Of a stretch of 64,000 bases of DNA, positions 7,754 through 16,215 are shown one piece after another. The notes under the pieces were generated by a model. It saw only the letters and a list, made by a program, of their open reading frames with translations, had not been told where the DNA came from and searched no databases. The stretch lies in NCBI GenBank assembly GCA_000719025.1, contig JODP01000015.1, positions 1 to 64,000 of the forward strand. The letters are read 5' to 3'. The DNA comes from Kineosporia aurantiaca JCM 3230 (GTDB lineage Bacteria; Actinomycetota; Actinomycetes; Actinomycetales; Kineosporiaceae). Every line of letters starts with the position of its first letter. Position 1 is the stretch's first letter. Both the position numbers and the translations under genes were made by a program.

Positions 7754-8539
7754 ATGCTGTCCGCTGAGACCATCACGGCGCTGGCCGGCGAGCTGTCCCG
7801 GGCCCACCTGGAGCGCTCGCAGATCGAGCGGATCACCGCGCGGTACCCGGACGCCACCGTCGAGGACTCCTACGCCATCCAAAAAATCTGGCGTGATCAA
7901 TCTTTGGCCGAGGGGCGTCGTCTGGTCGGGCGTAAGATCGGGCTGACCTCCAAGGCCATGCAGTCCGCGACCGGGATCACCGAACCCGACTACGGCGTGA
8001 TGTTCGACGACACGGTCTGGGAGAACGGCTCGGTCATCCCGTTCGACCACTTCTCCAACGTGCGGATCGAGGTCGAACTCGCCTTCCTGCTCCGCGCTCC
8101 GCTGGAGGGCCCGCACTGCTCGCTCTTCGACGTGCTTCGAGCCACCGAGTACGTCACCCCGGCCCTGGAGATCCTGAACTCCCACATAGAGCTCCAAGGA
8201 CGGACGATCGTCGACACCATCGCCGACAACGCGGCCTACGGGGGGCTGGTCACCGGCGGCAACCCGACCCGGCCCGAAGACACCGACCTGCGCTGGGTCT
8301 CGGCCCTGCTCTACCGCAACCAGACGATCGAGGAGAGCGGGGTCGCGGCCGCGGTGCTGAACCATCCGGCCACCGGCGTCGCCTGGCTGGCGAACAAGCT
8401 GCATCAGCACGGTGGGCGACTGGAGGCGGGGGAGCTGATCCTGGCCGGCTCCTTCACCCGGCCGATGTGGGTCTCCCGCGGCGACAGCGTGCTGGGCGAC
8501 TACGGACCGATGGGGACGATCTCATGTCGTTTCGAGTGA
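7754..8539 (+). CDS. hpaH: 2-oxo-hept-4-ene-1,7-dioate hydratase (HpaH-like)
   Basis: A 261-residue member of the hydratase/decarboxylase branch of the FAH-like superfamily, the usual size for HpaH or MhpD. Visible landmarks are RRLVGRKIGLTSKAMQ (residues about 56-71), DYGVMFDDTV, the metal-binding RIEVELAFLL, the ALEILNSHIE loop and SFTRPMWVSRGD near the C-terminus. HpaH hydrates 2-oxohept-4-ene-1,7-dioate to 4-hydroxy-2-oxoheptanedioate in homoprotocatechuate degradation. The next gene encodes the matching aldolase and overlaps by 16 bases, which supports this assignment over MhpD-type 2-oxopent-4-enoate hydratase. Confidence 0.88.
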   Translation: MLSAETITALAGELSRAHLERSQIERITARYPDATVEDSYAIQKIWRDQSLAEGRRLVGRKIGLTSKAMQSATGITEPDYGVMFDDTVWENGSVIPFDHFSNVRIEVELAFLLRAPLEGPHCSLFDVLRATEYVTPALEILNSHIELQGRTIVDTIADNAAYGGLVTGGNPTRPEDTDLRWVSALLYRNQTIEESGVAAAVLNHPATGVAWLANKLHQHGGRLEAGELILAGSFTRPMWVSRGDSVLGDYGPMGTISCRFE

Positions 8540-9300
8540 TCCTGGAGGCTGCCGACCGGCCCCTGGCCGGGATGTGGGTCTGCAGCGGGAGCCCGCTGAT
8601 CGCCGAGATCTGCGCCGGCGGGGGCCTGGACTGGCTGCTGATCGACATGGAACACGCGCCGAACGGTCTGGAATCCGTTCTCGTCCAGCTCCAGGCGGTG
8701 GCCGCCTACCCGATCACTCCAGTGGTGCGGGTCCCCTCCGCCGACCCGGTCGTCATCAAGCAGGTTCTCGATCTCGGGGCTGGGACGATCCTGGTGCCGA
8801 TAGTGAACTCCGCCGCAGAGGCGGAGGCCGTGGTCGCGGCGGCGCACTATCCGCCGCGGGGACGCCGGGGCGTCGGCTCGGCACTGGCCCGCTCGGCCCG
8901 ATGGAACCGGATCGACGGGTACCTCAGGGACCCGCAGGTCTCGGTGCTGGTCCAGATCGAGACTCTGGACGCGGTGGGCGCCGCGGGCGCGATCGCCGGG
9001 ACCGATGGGGTGGACGGGGTTTTCGTCGGGCCGTCCGACCTGGCCGCCTCGATGAATCTGATCGGACAGCAGACCCATCCGGACGTCGTCGAAGCCGTTC
9101 TTCAGGCCTTCACCGGTGTCCGTTCGGCCGGTAAGCCATTCGGCGTCAATGCGTTTGACCCCTCCATGGCCGAGCAGTACCTCCGGGCGGGTGCGTCCTT
9201 CGTTCTCGTCGGCGCCGACGTGGCCCTCCTCGCCCGCGCCTCCGAAGCCCTGGCTCAGCAGTTCGTCCGCCCTTCCGAAACTTCCCGCGCAAGCTACTGA
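8524..9300 (+). CDS. hpaI: 4-hydroxy-2-oxoheptanedioate aldolase (HpaI/HpcH family)
   Basis: A 258-residue HpcH/HpaI class II pyruvate aldolase. Characteristic motifs are DWLLIDMEHAPNGLE near residues 36-50, VPIVNSAAEAEAVV, YPPRGRRGVGSA and VFVGPSDLAASM, which carry the metal Glu/Asp and phosphate- or pyruvate-binding Arg residues. It splits 4-hydroxy-2-oxoheptanedioate to pyruvate and succinate semialdehyde, or a related hydroxy-oxo acid. The start lies inside the hydratase gene, so translation is coupled. HpaI enzymes are promiscuous in vitro, so the natural substrate depends on the upper pathway, which is not resolved here. Confidence 0.88.
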   Translation: MSFRVILEAADRPLAGMWVCSGSPLIAEICAGGGLDWLLIDMEHAPNGLESVLVQLQAVAAYPITPVVRVPSADPVVIKQVLDLGAGTILVPIVNSAAEAEAVVAAAHYPPRGRRGVGSALARSARWNRIDGYLRDPQVSVLVQIETLDAVGAAGAIAGTDGVDGVFVGPSDLAASMNLIGQQTHPDVVEAVLQAFTGVRSAGKPFGVNAFDPSMAEQYLRAGASFVLVGADVALLARASEALAQQFVRPSETSRASY

Positions 9301-9320
9301 TCCTCTGAGAAAGGCGACCG

Positions 9321-10109
9321 ATGACGTCCGCCAGCCCTCCCCGAGGCCCTCGCTGTCCTCCTCCCCGCCCGGTGGAGGTGCTCTCGACCCAGCGCATCAG
9401 CCCGCGCCTGGCGTCCATCGTTCTGGGTGGTGACGCACTCGTCGGCTTCCGGGAACCTGCCCCCACCGCGCACATCAAACTCTTTCTGCCCTCCGAGGAC
9501 GGGCAGTTGGCTGTCCCGGTCGTCGGTCCGGAAGGCCTAATTTGGCCGGACGGACGTCCTTCCATGCGGACTTTCACGCCTCGCCGGTACGATGCCGCGG
9601 CCCGAACCCTCGAGGTGCAGTTCGCCCTGCACGGAGAGGGTCTGGCCAGTCGCTGGGCCGAAACCGCCGTTCCCGGTGATCGGGCGGCGATCGGCGGACC
9701 GGGCGGCGGCCTGGCGGTCGACCCGGAGGCCCGCAGCTGGCTCATCGCCGCCGACGAGAGTGCCCGGCCGGCGGCGGCCGTGCTGGTCGAGGCCCTGTCG
9801 CCGCAGGCCTCGGTCGAGGTCCATCTGGAGGTGGAGGATGAGCAGGAGCACCTTCTCGATTTCGACCATCCGGGAATGAAAGTCGTTTGGCACGACCGCA
9901 GCACCGGCGCCGGCCTGGTCGAGGGTGTGCTCGGTGCCCGGCTGGAGCCGCAGACCCAGGTCTGGGTGGCCGCTGAGGCGTCGGCGGTTCGCCGGATCCG
10001 CGCCCAGTTGCTGGTCGACCGCGGGCACCCGCGGGCCCAGGTGACCGTCCGGGGTTATTGGCGGATCGGTCAGGCCGATCACACCGATCACGATTTCGGC
10101 GATGACTGA
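9321..10109 (+). CDS. Siderophore-interacting-type FAD reductase (SIP/ViuB family)
   Basis: A 262-residue protein with the FAD-binding 9 domain and C-terminal SIP domain. The flavin motif reads SMRTFTPRRYD (about residues 82-92) and is followed by FALHGEGLASRWAETAVPGD. The C-terminus carries GYWRIGQADHTDHDFGDD, the signature tail of SIP family ferric-siderophore reductases. Family members use NAD(P)H or ferredoxin to reduce ferric siderophores or other acceptors. It sits 20 bases behind the aldolase and before the ABC genes, with no siderophore synthesis genes nearby. It may supply iron or electrons for an aromatic oxygenase, but this is inference. Confidence 0.8.
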   Translation: MTSASPPRGPRCPPPRPVEVLSTQRISPRLASIVLGGDALVGFREPAPTAHIKLFLPSEDGQLAVPVVGPEGLIWPDGRPSMRTFTPRRYDAAARTLEVQFALHGEGLASRWAETAVPGDRAAIGGPGGGLAVDPEARSWLIAADESARPAAAVLVEALSPQASVEVHLEVEDEQEHLLDFDHPGMKVVWHDRSTGAGLVEGVLGARLEPQTQVWVAAEASAVRRIRAQLLVDRGHPRAQVTVRGYWRIGQADHTDHDFGDD

Positions 10110-10164
10110 ACGGCTTTCCCTGTTCTAGGCTTCAGGTCCTTCCGGCCCGGAGACCGCATCAGGC

Positions 10165-10193
10165 GTGGGCAACGCCCACTGCATGCATTGCTT
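10165..10193. repeat. Small hairpin and 15-mer shared with the O-demethylase promoter
   Basis: GTGGGCaacGCCCAC forms a short hairpin at 10165-10179. It is followed by CTGCATGCATTGCTT at 10179-10193, which contains the palindrome TGCATGCA. The identical 15-mer occurs at 21292-21306 upstream of the second O-demethylase gene. Both copies are intergenic. It is a possible shared regulator site upstream of the importer operon. Confidence 0.4.
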
Positions 10194-10303
10194 TCACGGA
10201 CAGCGGCGCGAACCGGTGGACCCCGGAGGTCCGGTCGGCAACCGTTGCCGCATCACGACTTCACGTCGACGAAGACAGTCGCGATTCTAGGAGGTTCCCG
10301 AAC

Positions 10304-11338
10304 GTGCTGCGTGCATCTGCCCTTTCCCCGGAAGTCGCCGACGACCCGGGTGCGGCGCCCGAAGGTCCCACCCAGCGCCCGGGCCGTCTGGTCCAGGCCC
10401 TGAGCGGCTACGGCGCCCGAGGCGCCGTGGTCATCGTCTGGCTCGCGCTGATCGTGCTCTACGGCATCCGCGAGCCCGACGTCTTCCTCACCACGGGGAC
10501 GTTCCAGACCATCTTCGGCAGCCAGCAGGCCCTGGTCTTCCTCACCGTGGCGCTGCTGTGCACCATCTGCGTCGGCGAGTTCGTCGACCTGTCGGTCGCT
10601 TCGGTCTTCGGGCTCACCGCTGTCGCGATGACCGTGCTCACCGTGCAGCACGGCTGGAACGTCTGGGCCGCCAGCGTCGCGGCCGTGCTGATCGGTGCGG
10701 TCGTCGGTGCCGTCAACGGCATCCTGGTGGTGCGTTTCGGGGTCAACGTGATCGTCGTGACCCTGGGAATGGGCACCTTCCTGCTCGGACTGGCGCTCTG
10801 GATGACCGATCTGCTGCCGGTCAGCGGCATCGATCCGGGCTTCGGCAAGATCGCCCTCCAGCCGGTCGCCGGTCTGCCCCTGAGCTTCTACGAGGGCGTG
10901 ATGCTCATCCTGGCCTTCGCCTACGTGCTGCACCTGACCCCGCTCGGCCGGAACATGCGCTTCGTCGCGGCCAATCGGGAGGTCAGCCGGCTCGCCGGGA
11001 TCCGGGTCGAGCGGGTGCGTTTCGGGGCCTTCGTCGCCGCGGGCACGGTCTGCGGCCTCGGGGGAGTGCTGGCCGCGGCCTCGACCGGCGGCTTCGACCC
11101 CTCGGTCTCGCAGAGCTACCTGCTGCCGACCTTCGCCGCCACCTTCCTCGGCACCGCGATCCTGATGCCCGGCCGGTTCAACCCGTTCGGCACCTGGATC
11201 GCCATCTACTTCCTGGCCACCGGCATCCTCGGCCTGCAGCTGATGGGTGTGGCCGGCTGGGTCAGCAGCGTCTTCTACGGCGGCGTCCTGATCGTCGCCG
11301 TCACCATCTCGACGGTCCTGCACTCCCGCTCGTCCTGA
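10304..11338 (+). CDS. ABC importer permease (ribose/BPD_transp_2 type)
   Basis: A 344-residue integral membrane protein. It starts at GTG 10304 behind an ideal AGGAGG at 10289-10294. It has an N-terminal cytosolic tail of about 40 residues, then 8-10 hydrophobic helices (for example AVVIVWLALIVLYG and ALVFLTVALLCTICVGEF). The coupling-helix region reads NREVSRLAGIRVERVRFGAFVAAG, matching the conserved loop of RbsC-like permeases. It is the first gene of a three-gene importer (permease, binding protein, ATPase). Placement behind aromatic lower-pathway genes suggests import of a pathway substrate rather than a plain sugar. Confidence 0.87.
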   Translation: MLRASALSPEVADDPGAAPEGPTQRPGRLVQALSGYGARGAVVIVWLALIVLYGIREPDVFLTTGTFQTIFGSQQALVFLTVALLCTICVGEFVDLSVASVFGLTAVAMTVLTVQHGWNVWAASVAAVLIGAVVGAVNGILVVRFGVNVIVVTLGMGTFLLGLALWMTDLLPVSGIDPGFGKIALQPVAGLPLSFYEGVMLILAFAYVLHLTPLGRNMRFVAANREVSRLAGIRVERVRFGAFVAAGTVCGLGGVLAAASTGGFDPSVSQSYLLPTFAATFLGTAILMPGRFNPFGTWIAIYFLATGILGLQLMGVAGWVSSVFYGGVLIVAVTISTVLHSRSS

Positions 11339-11364
11339 ATCCCCTAGTCTCCCGGAGCATTGCG

Positions 11365-12528
11365 ATGAAGCTTTCTCTCCACCCCCAGGTTCACCGCCGG
11401 ACCGCGGTTGCCGCCGTTCTGGCCACCCTCACCCTCGGACTGGCCGCCTGCGGTGGCGGGTCCGGCGTCAGCACCGGCGCCGCCGCCTCCTCCGGCGCCG
11501 ACAGCGCGCTGGCGGCCGAGGTCAAGAAGATGTCCGAGCCGGTGGACAGCTTCCCGGTGCCCACCGAGGCGATCGGCGACATCTCCTCGCTCAAGGGCCG
11601 GACGGTCTACTACATCCCGATCTCCCAGCAGGCCCCCTCGTTCACGGTCACCGCCACCGCGATGAAACAGGCGCTGGCCGCGGCCGGGCTGAACCTGCAG
11701 GTCTGCGACGGCGGGGCCAACCCCACCTCCATCTCGGCCTGTGTCAACCAGGCGGTCGGCGCCGGGGCCGGGGGCATCGTCACCGACGCGATCCCGTACG
11801 CGATGGCGGCCAACGCCCTGGACGCCGCCCAGAAGGCCAGGATCCCGGTCCTGATCGCCGACCAGATCCCCGACGACAAGCACCCGGCCGGACCGACGCT
11901 GGCCTACCAGGAGGGGGCCGGCACCGAGATGCTCGAGGCGATCGCCAAGTGGATCGTGGTCGACTCGGGCGGCAGTGCCAAGGTGGTGCTGACCGCCGCC
12001 AACGACAGCCCCTCGTCCCGGGCCTACGCCGCGGCCGGCGAGAAGGTGATCAAGGACTGCTCGGGCTGCAAGCTGACCGTCAACGAGATCAGCACCGCCA
12101 ACTTCTCGCTGATCGCCCCCTCCACCAGCTCGGCGATCCTGAAGACCCCGGGGGTGAACTACGTGATCTCGGAGTTCGACCAGTACGTGCAGCCGGTGAT
12201 GGGCGGGACCCAGCAGTCCGGCAAGCTCGCCTCGGTCAAGGGCGCCTCCTCGGCGGCCACCCTGACCTCGCTGAAGATGGTCAAGAGCAAGACCTTCCTG
12301 CACGCCGAGGCCGCCCAGGCGCTGCCCTACCAGGGCTGGACGCTGACCGACGCGATCCTGCGGATGGCCCTGGGCAAGGACGTCCCGGACGAGAAGATCC
12401 CGTTCCGGCTGTTCACCGAGGACAACATCGACTCGGTCGAGCTGACCGACGCCGCCCAGGCCTCGGGCGCCTGGTTCGGCCCGGCCGGTTTCCAGGACGA
12501 GTTCAAGAAGCTGTGGGGCGTGGCGTGA
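11365..12528 (+). CDS. ABC importer substrate-binding lipoprotein (periplasmic-binding 4 type)
   Basis: A 387-residue binding protein with a twin-Arg-containing lipoprotein signal and lipobox LGLAAC followed by GGGSG, so the mature protein is tethered outside the membrane. The mature part has the two-lobed sugar-binding fold: GRTVYYIPISQQAPSFTVTA, VNQAVGAGAGGIVTDAIP, IPVLIADQIPDD and a C-terminal GPAGFQDEFKKLWGV. Two Cys pairs (C-DGG-...-C and DCSGCK) may form disulfides. The gene starts 26 bases after the permease and its stop overlaps the ATPase GTG. The ligand is unknown. Confidence 0.86.
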   Translation: MKLSLHPQVHRRTAVAAVLATLTLGLAACGGGSGVSTGAAASSGADSALAAEVKKMSEPVDSFPVPTEAIGDISSLKGRTVYYIPISQQAPSFTVTATAMKQALAAAGLNLQVCDGGANPTSISACVNQAVGAGAGGIVTDAIPYAMAANALDAAQKARIPVLIADQIPDDKHPAGPTLAYQEGAGTEMLEAIAKWIVVDSGGSAKVVLTAANDSPSSRAYAAAGEKVIKDCSGCKLTVNEISTANFSLIAPSTSSAILKTPGVNYVISEFDQYVQPVMGGTQQSGKLASVKGASSAATLTSLKMVKSKTFLHAEAAQALPYQGWTLTDAILRMALGKDVPDEKIPFRLFTEDNIDSVELTDAAQASGAWFGPAGFQDEFKKLWGVA

Positions 12529-14084
12529 GCGCCGCTCCCCGCCTCGAGGTCGCCGGCGTCTCCAAGACCTTCGGCCGCAACCGGGCCCTGAAGGACGTCT
12601 CGCTGGACGTCCGGCCGGGGGAGATCCACGCCCTGATCGGCCAGAACGGCTGCGGGAAGTCGACCCTGGCCAAGGTCCTGACCGGGTACCACGCGCCGGA
12701 CCCGGGCGGCCGGATCCGGGTGGACGGAAACGAACTGAGGACGCCGGTGCGGCCTTTGGAGGCCCGGGCGGCGGGCGTGGCGGTGGTCCACCAGAACCTC
12801 GGCCTGGTCGACCATCTGACGGTGCTGGAGAACCTGCGGGTCGGTCGCTACCGGCCCAGCCGGTTCTTCCACCGGATCCGCTGGCAGGACGAGCAGGCCG
12901 CGGTGCGGCCCCTTCTGGAACGCCTCGGGCGGCCGCTGCCGTTGGACGCCCCGGTCGGCACCCTGCCCGAGGCGGACCGGGCCACCGTGGCGATCGTCCG
13001 CGCCCTGCAGGACGCGGACGAGGGGCGGGGGGTGATCATCTTCGACGAGTCCACCCGCTCCCTGAACCGCCGCACGATGGAGAGCTTCTACGCCATCGTC
13101 GACGAGATCGTCGCCACCGGAACCTCGGTGCTGCTGATCAGCCACGGCCTCGAGGAGGTGATCGAGGTGGCCGACCGGGTCACCGTGCTGCGCGACGGTG
13201 AGGTGGTGGCGCCCGGGGTCAGCACCGACGAGATCACCGAGACCGACCTGGCCCGGTTGGTGCTGGGCCGCACGCTGCAGGCCTCCGCGGCGGTCGCTTC
13301 CCCGGTGCCGGCCGAGGGCGAGCCGCAGGTCCGGATCCGGGGTCTGGCCGGGCCGCTGGTGCGCAACCTCGACCTGGACATCCGGCCCGGGGAGGTGGTC
13401 GGGGTGACCGGCCTGCCCGACTCCGGCTACGGGGAAATCCCTTACCTGGTCACGGGAGCGTCGCCGGCCTCGGCCGGAACCCTCGAACTGTCCGGAGCGG
13501 CTCTGGAGCTGGCCGGGCTGGACGTGGGCACCGCCATGGCTCATCGGGTGGCCCTGGTCCCGGAGGGCCGCGAGGAGGCGGGCCTGGCCACCACCCTGTC
13601 GGCCCGGGAGAACATCTTGTTGCCCGCTTCCAGCCGGCGCGCGGGTTCGCTCCGGCCGCTCGAGCGCGGCGCGGCCCGGCTGGCACCGGAGGAGTGGATG
13701 CGTCGCCTCGACGTTCGTCCGCACGCGCCGGACCTGCCGGTCGGCAAGTTCAGCGGCGGCAACCAGCAGAAGGTGCTGCTGGCCAAATGGCTGGCCACCG
13801 AGCCGGTGCTGCTGGTGCTGCACGAGCCCAGCCAGGCGGTGGATGTCGGTGCCCGGCAGTCGATCATCGCCACCGTCCGGGAGGCGGCCGCCCAGGGCTG
13901 CGCGGTGCTGGTGGCCGGGGGCGACGAGAACGAGCTGTCGCTGCTGTGCGATCGGGTGCTGGTGCTGCGCGACGGAGAGGTGGCTGCGGAACTGGCCGGC
14001 CCGGTCGCCCCGGACGACATCGTCCACGCCACGTTCGCCTCAGCGAGTCGCCGCGAGCTGCGGCCCTCCCGACGGAGCGCCTGA
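12525..14084 (+). CDS. ABC importer ATPase with two nucleotide-binding domains (RbsA/MglA type)
   Basis: A 519-residue double ATPase starting at GTG 12525, overlapping the binding-protein stop. Domain 1 (about 1-240) has Walker A GQNGCGKST and Walker B GVIIFDEST, but its signature is degenerate (TLPEADRATVAIVRAL). Domain 2 (about 260-510) has a degenerate Walker A (GLPDSGYGEI), as is common in this family. It keeps the signature FSGGNQQKVLLAKWL, while its Walker B reads VLLVLHEPSQAVDVG with His in place of the usual Asp. One composite site can still form from Walker A/B of domain 1 and the signature of domain 2. It completes the importer operon and converges on the propeller gene 21 bases away. 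Confidence 0.87.
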   Translation: MSAAPRLEVAGVSKTFGRNRALKDVSLDVRPGEIHALIGQNGCGKSTLAKVLTGYHAPDPGGRIRVDGNELRTPVRPLEARAAGVAVVHQNLGLVDHLTVLENLRVGRYRPSRFFHRIRWQDEQAAVRPLLERLGRPLPLDAPVGTLPEADRATVAIVRALQDADEGRGVIIFDESTRSLNRRTMESFYAIVDEIVATGTSVLLISHGLEEVIEVADRVTVLRDGEVVAPGVSTDEITETDLARLVLGRTLQASAAVASPVPAEGEPQVRIRGLAGPLVRNLDLDIRPGEVVGVTGLPDSGYGEIPYLVTGASPASAGTLELSGAALELAGLDVGTAMAHRVALVPEGREEAGLATTLSARENILLPASSRRAGSLRPLERGAARLAPEEWMRRLDVRPHAPDLPVGKFSGGNQQKVLLAKWLATEPVLLVLHEPSQAVDVGARQSIIATVREAAAQGCAVLVAGGDENELSLLCDRVLVLRDGEVAAELAGPVAPDDIVHATFASASRRELRPSRRSA

Positions 14085-14105
14085 GATTCCCGTCAAAGTT
14101 GCTGC

Positions 14106-14924
14106 CTACAGGGAAAAGTCGCCGACGTCGCACTGACCGTTGGTGTTGTCGCCAGTCGCGAGAACCGATCCGTCCGCGCGGAGCGCGAGGGTGTGCGCGG
14201 ACCCGGTGGCTACGGCCACCACACCCTCCCAAGAATCGACCTCGCACTGGCGGTAGGTGTTGTCGCCGGCGGCATGAACCCGGCCGTGCGCGTTGAGGCC
14301 GACTGTGTGATGGCTGCCCGCTGAAATGGCCACGATGTCGCGCCACCCGCGTACCTCATCCACCCCGGACCCGGTCGTCAGCACCCGCCCATCGGCCGTC
14401 ACCGCAGCCGTGCTCAGATAGCCTGCGGCGATTGAAGTCAGCCCACGCCAATCGGTTACGTCGCACTGTCCGCGCCAGTTGTTGCCCACTGCCGTGGCGG
14501 TGCCATCGCCGCGGAGGCCGACCGAGTGCCAGTCTCCCGCGGCGACCGCGACGACTTCCCTCCACCCATCCACGTCACACGCGCCCTCCTGACGACGACC
14601 GACGGCCCGAACGAAACCGTCGATATCGACCCCAAGCGTGCGTCGCCAGCCGGCGGCGATGAACGTCACGCCGGTCCAGTCCGCGACGTCGCACTGCCCG
14701 TCCTGGTTCCATCCGGTCGCGAGAACCGTTCCGTCTCCCCGGAGGCCTACGGTGTGCGAACGGCCGGTGTTCGAGGCCGCATGCACATTCCCGGCGGCCA
14801 CCGCGACGATGTCGCGCCAGGCCTCGACCCGGCATTCGGGAGCTCGGGGAATCCCTGCGGTCACGACGGAACCGTCCCTACGGACCCCCACGGAGTGGCG
14901 CCGCCCCGCAGCGATCGCCAGCAC
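14106..14924 (-). CDS. Small cytosolic RCC1-like seven-bladed propeller protein
   Basis: A 272-residue protein made almost entirely of RCC1-type repeats of 35-40 residues. Each blade has the pattern AVAAGxxHTVGLRxDGTVxATGxNxxGQCDVxxW. Seven blade ends can be counted (ECRVEAW, QCDVADW, ACDVDGW, QCDVTDW, DEVRGW, QCEVDSW, QCDVGDF), exactly one closed propeller. There is no signal peptide or membrane segment, so it should be cytosolic. GTG 14924 lies one base after the folC stop, making it the last gene of the folate/O-demethylase array. RCC1-like proteins are usually protein-binding platforms. A role in this pathway is not known. Confidence 0.85.
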   Translation of the reverse strand: MLAIAAGRRHSVGVRRDGSVVTAGIPRAPECRVEAWRDIVAVAAGNVHAASNTGRSHTVGLRGDGTVLATGWNQDGQCDVADWTGVTFIAAGWRRTLGVDIDGFVRAVGRRQEGACDVDGWREVVAVAAGDWHSVGLRGDGTATAVGNNWRGQCDVTDWRGLTSIAAGYLSTAAVTADGRVLTTGSGVDEVRGWRDIVAISAGSHHTVGLNAHGRVHAAGDNTYRQCEVDSWEGVVAVATGSAHTLALRADGSVLATGDNTNGQCDVGDFSL

Positions 14925-14925
14925 T

Positions 14926-16215
14926 CTACGGCGTTGCGCGACGCCCGGCGGCCGCGACGGTGTGGAAGGAGCCGGTCACCACGACCGGAACGCCGATTGA
15001 GGACGTTTGGACGGCGCGGGAAAGCGCGCGGGACGGATCTGGGCAGACCTCTACGTCCGGCAGACCGGCCCGCTGGGCGGTGGCTGCGATCTCTTGGGCG
15101 GGAATCGCGCCCACCGCGTCTTCCGGGTCGAACTCGGTGGCGATCACCCGTCGAGCGGCCCCGGACACCAGCCGCAGGATCTCCGCCAGGTCCTTGTCCT
15201 GTTTGACCCCGAGCACCCAGACCGGGCGCACACCCGGGAACTGCTCGCCGACCGCCTGGATCAGCGCGGCCAGCTTCATCGGGTTGTGGGCCCCGTCGAG
15301 CACCAGCGGATGGCCCTCGAACCGTCGGCGTTCGAATCGCCCGGGCAGATTCGCCGCGGCCAGGCCCTCCGCGACCCGGTCGGCCCGCAGCACCCAGCCG
15401 TCCCGTTCGGCCAACGCGGCCACGGCCCGCAGCGCCAGCCCGGCATTCACCCGCTGATGTTCCCCGGGCAGGCCCAAACGGGTCGATGGCGGCAGGTTCT
15501 CGGCCAGATCGCCCGGCGGCTGGAGGTCCAGCCGGCAACCGCGCCGGCCCGCCTCGGCCCGGAACGCCTTCTCGGCCTCCGCCCCCGAAGCCACCGCCAC
15601 CGCCTGCCCGCCTTCCGGCAGGATGCCCGCCTTCTGGGCGGCGATGGCCTCGATGGTGGAGCCGAGGATGTCGACATGGTCGAACCCGATCGAGGTCAGC
15701 ACGGCCAGCTTGTCCTGGCGGCGCACCACGTTCGTCGCGTCGTGCCGCCCACCGAGCCCGGTCTCGACCACGGCGTAGTCGACCTTCTCGCGGCGGAACA
15801 GCTCGAAGGCGATCACCGTGGCGACTTCGAACATGCTCGACGCGCCGTCCGGTCCTTCCCGGGACTCGCGCTCGTGCTCGCGCACATCGGTCAGGACCGG
15901 GGCGAGTACCTCCGCGTCCACCGGCCGGCCGTGCACGGAGAAGCGTTCGAGGATGGAGTGGGCGTCCGGGGACAGGTAGCGGCCGACCGAAAACCCCTGC
16001 GCCTCAAGCACAGCAGTGACGAAAGCGCAGACCGATCCCTTCCCCGCCGTGCCCGCGACATGGACGACGCGCAACTCCTCCTGCGGATCGCCGAGCTGGG
16101 CCAGCAGCCGGGTGGCCCGCCGTACTCCCGCACCGTGCCCCGTCATCACGTTCGCCTGCATCGGGGGCAGTTCGTTGAAGAAGTAGGCCTCGATCCCGGC
16201 GTGCGCCCCGGTCAT
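14926..16215 (-). CDS. folC: Folylpolyglutamate synthase / dihydrofolate synthase
   Basis: A 429-residue Mur-ligase-family enzyme that adds glutamate to (dihydro)pteroate and folates in an ATP-dependent reaction. Motifs are the P-loop VVHVAGTAGKGSVCAF at about residues 50-65, the Mur helix SMFEVATVIAFELF, ETGLGGRHDATNVV, GEHQRVNAGLALRA and the C-terminal domain motif LVLDGAHNPMKL. Polyglutamylation retains folates in the cell and raises affinity for folate enzymes. Its ATG overlaps the folP stop. A second, housekeeping folC is expected elsewhere in the genome; this copy sits in an O-demethylase array, suggesting dedicated folate supply. Confidence 0.9.
   Translation of the reverse strand: MTGAHAGIEAYFFNELPPMQANVMTGHGAGVRRATRLLAQLGDPQEELRVVHVAGTAGKGSVCAFVTAVLEAQGFSVGRYLSPDAHSILERFSVHGRPVDAEVLAPVLTDVREHERESREGPDGASSMFEVATVIAFELFRREKVDYAVVETGLGGRHDATNVVRRQDKLAVLTSIGFDHVDILGSTIEAIAAQKAGILPEGGQAVAVASGAEAEKAFRAEAGRRGCRLDLQPPGDLAENLPPSTRLGLPGEHQRVNAGLALRAVAALAERDGWVLRADRVAEGLAAANLPGRFERRRFEGHPLVLDGAHNPMKLAALIQAVGEQFPGVRPVWVLGVKQDKDLAEILRLVSGAARRVIATEFDPEDAVGAIPAQEIAATAQRAGLPDVEVCPDPSRALSRAVQTSSIGVPVVVTGSFHTVAAAGRRATP

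Noticed and set aside
6791..8410. Long minus-strand reading frames opposite the hydratase and regulator genes
   Set aside because: They are high-GC antisense shadows without domains, ribosome sites or sensible composition.
9321..10109. Siderophore biosynthesis cluster
   Set aside because: Only the reductase-like gene is present; no synthetase, exporter or ferric-siderophore binding protein is adjacent.
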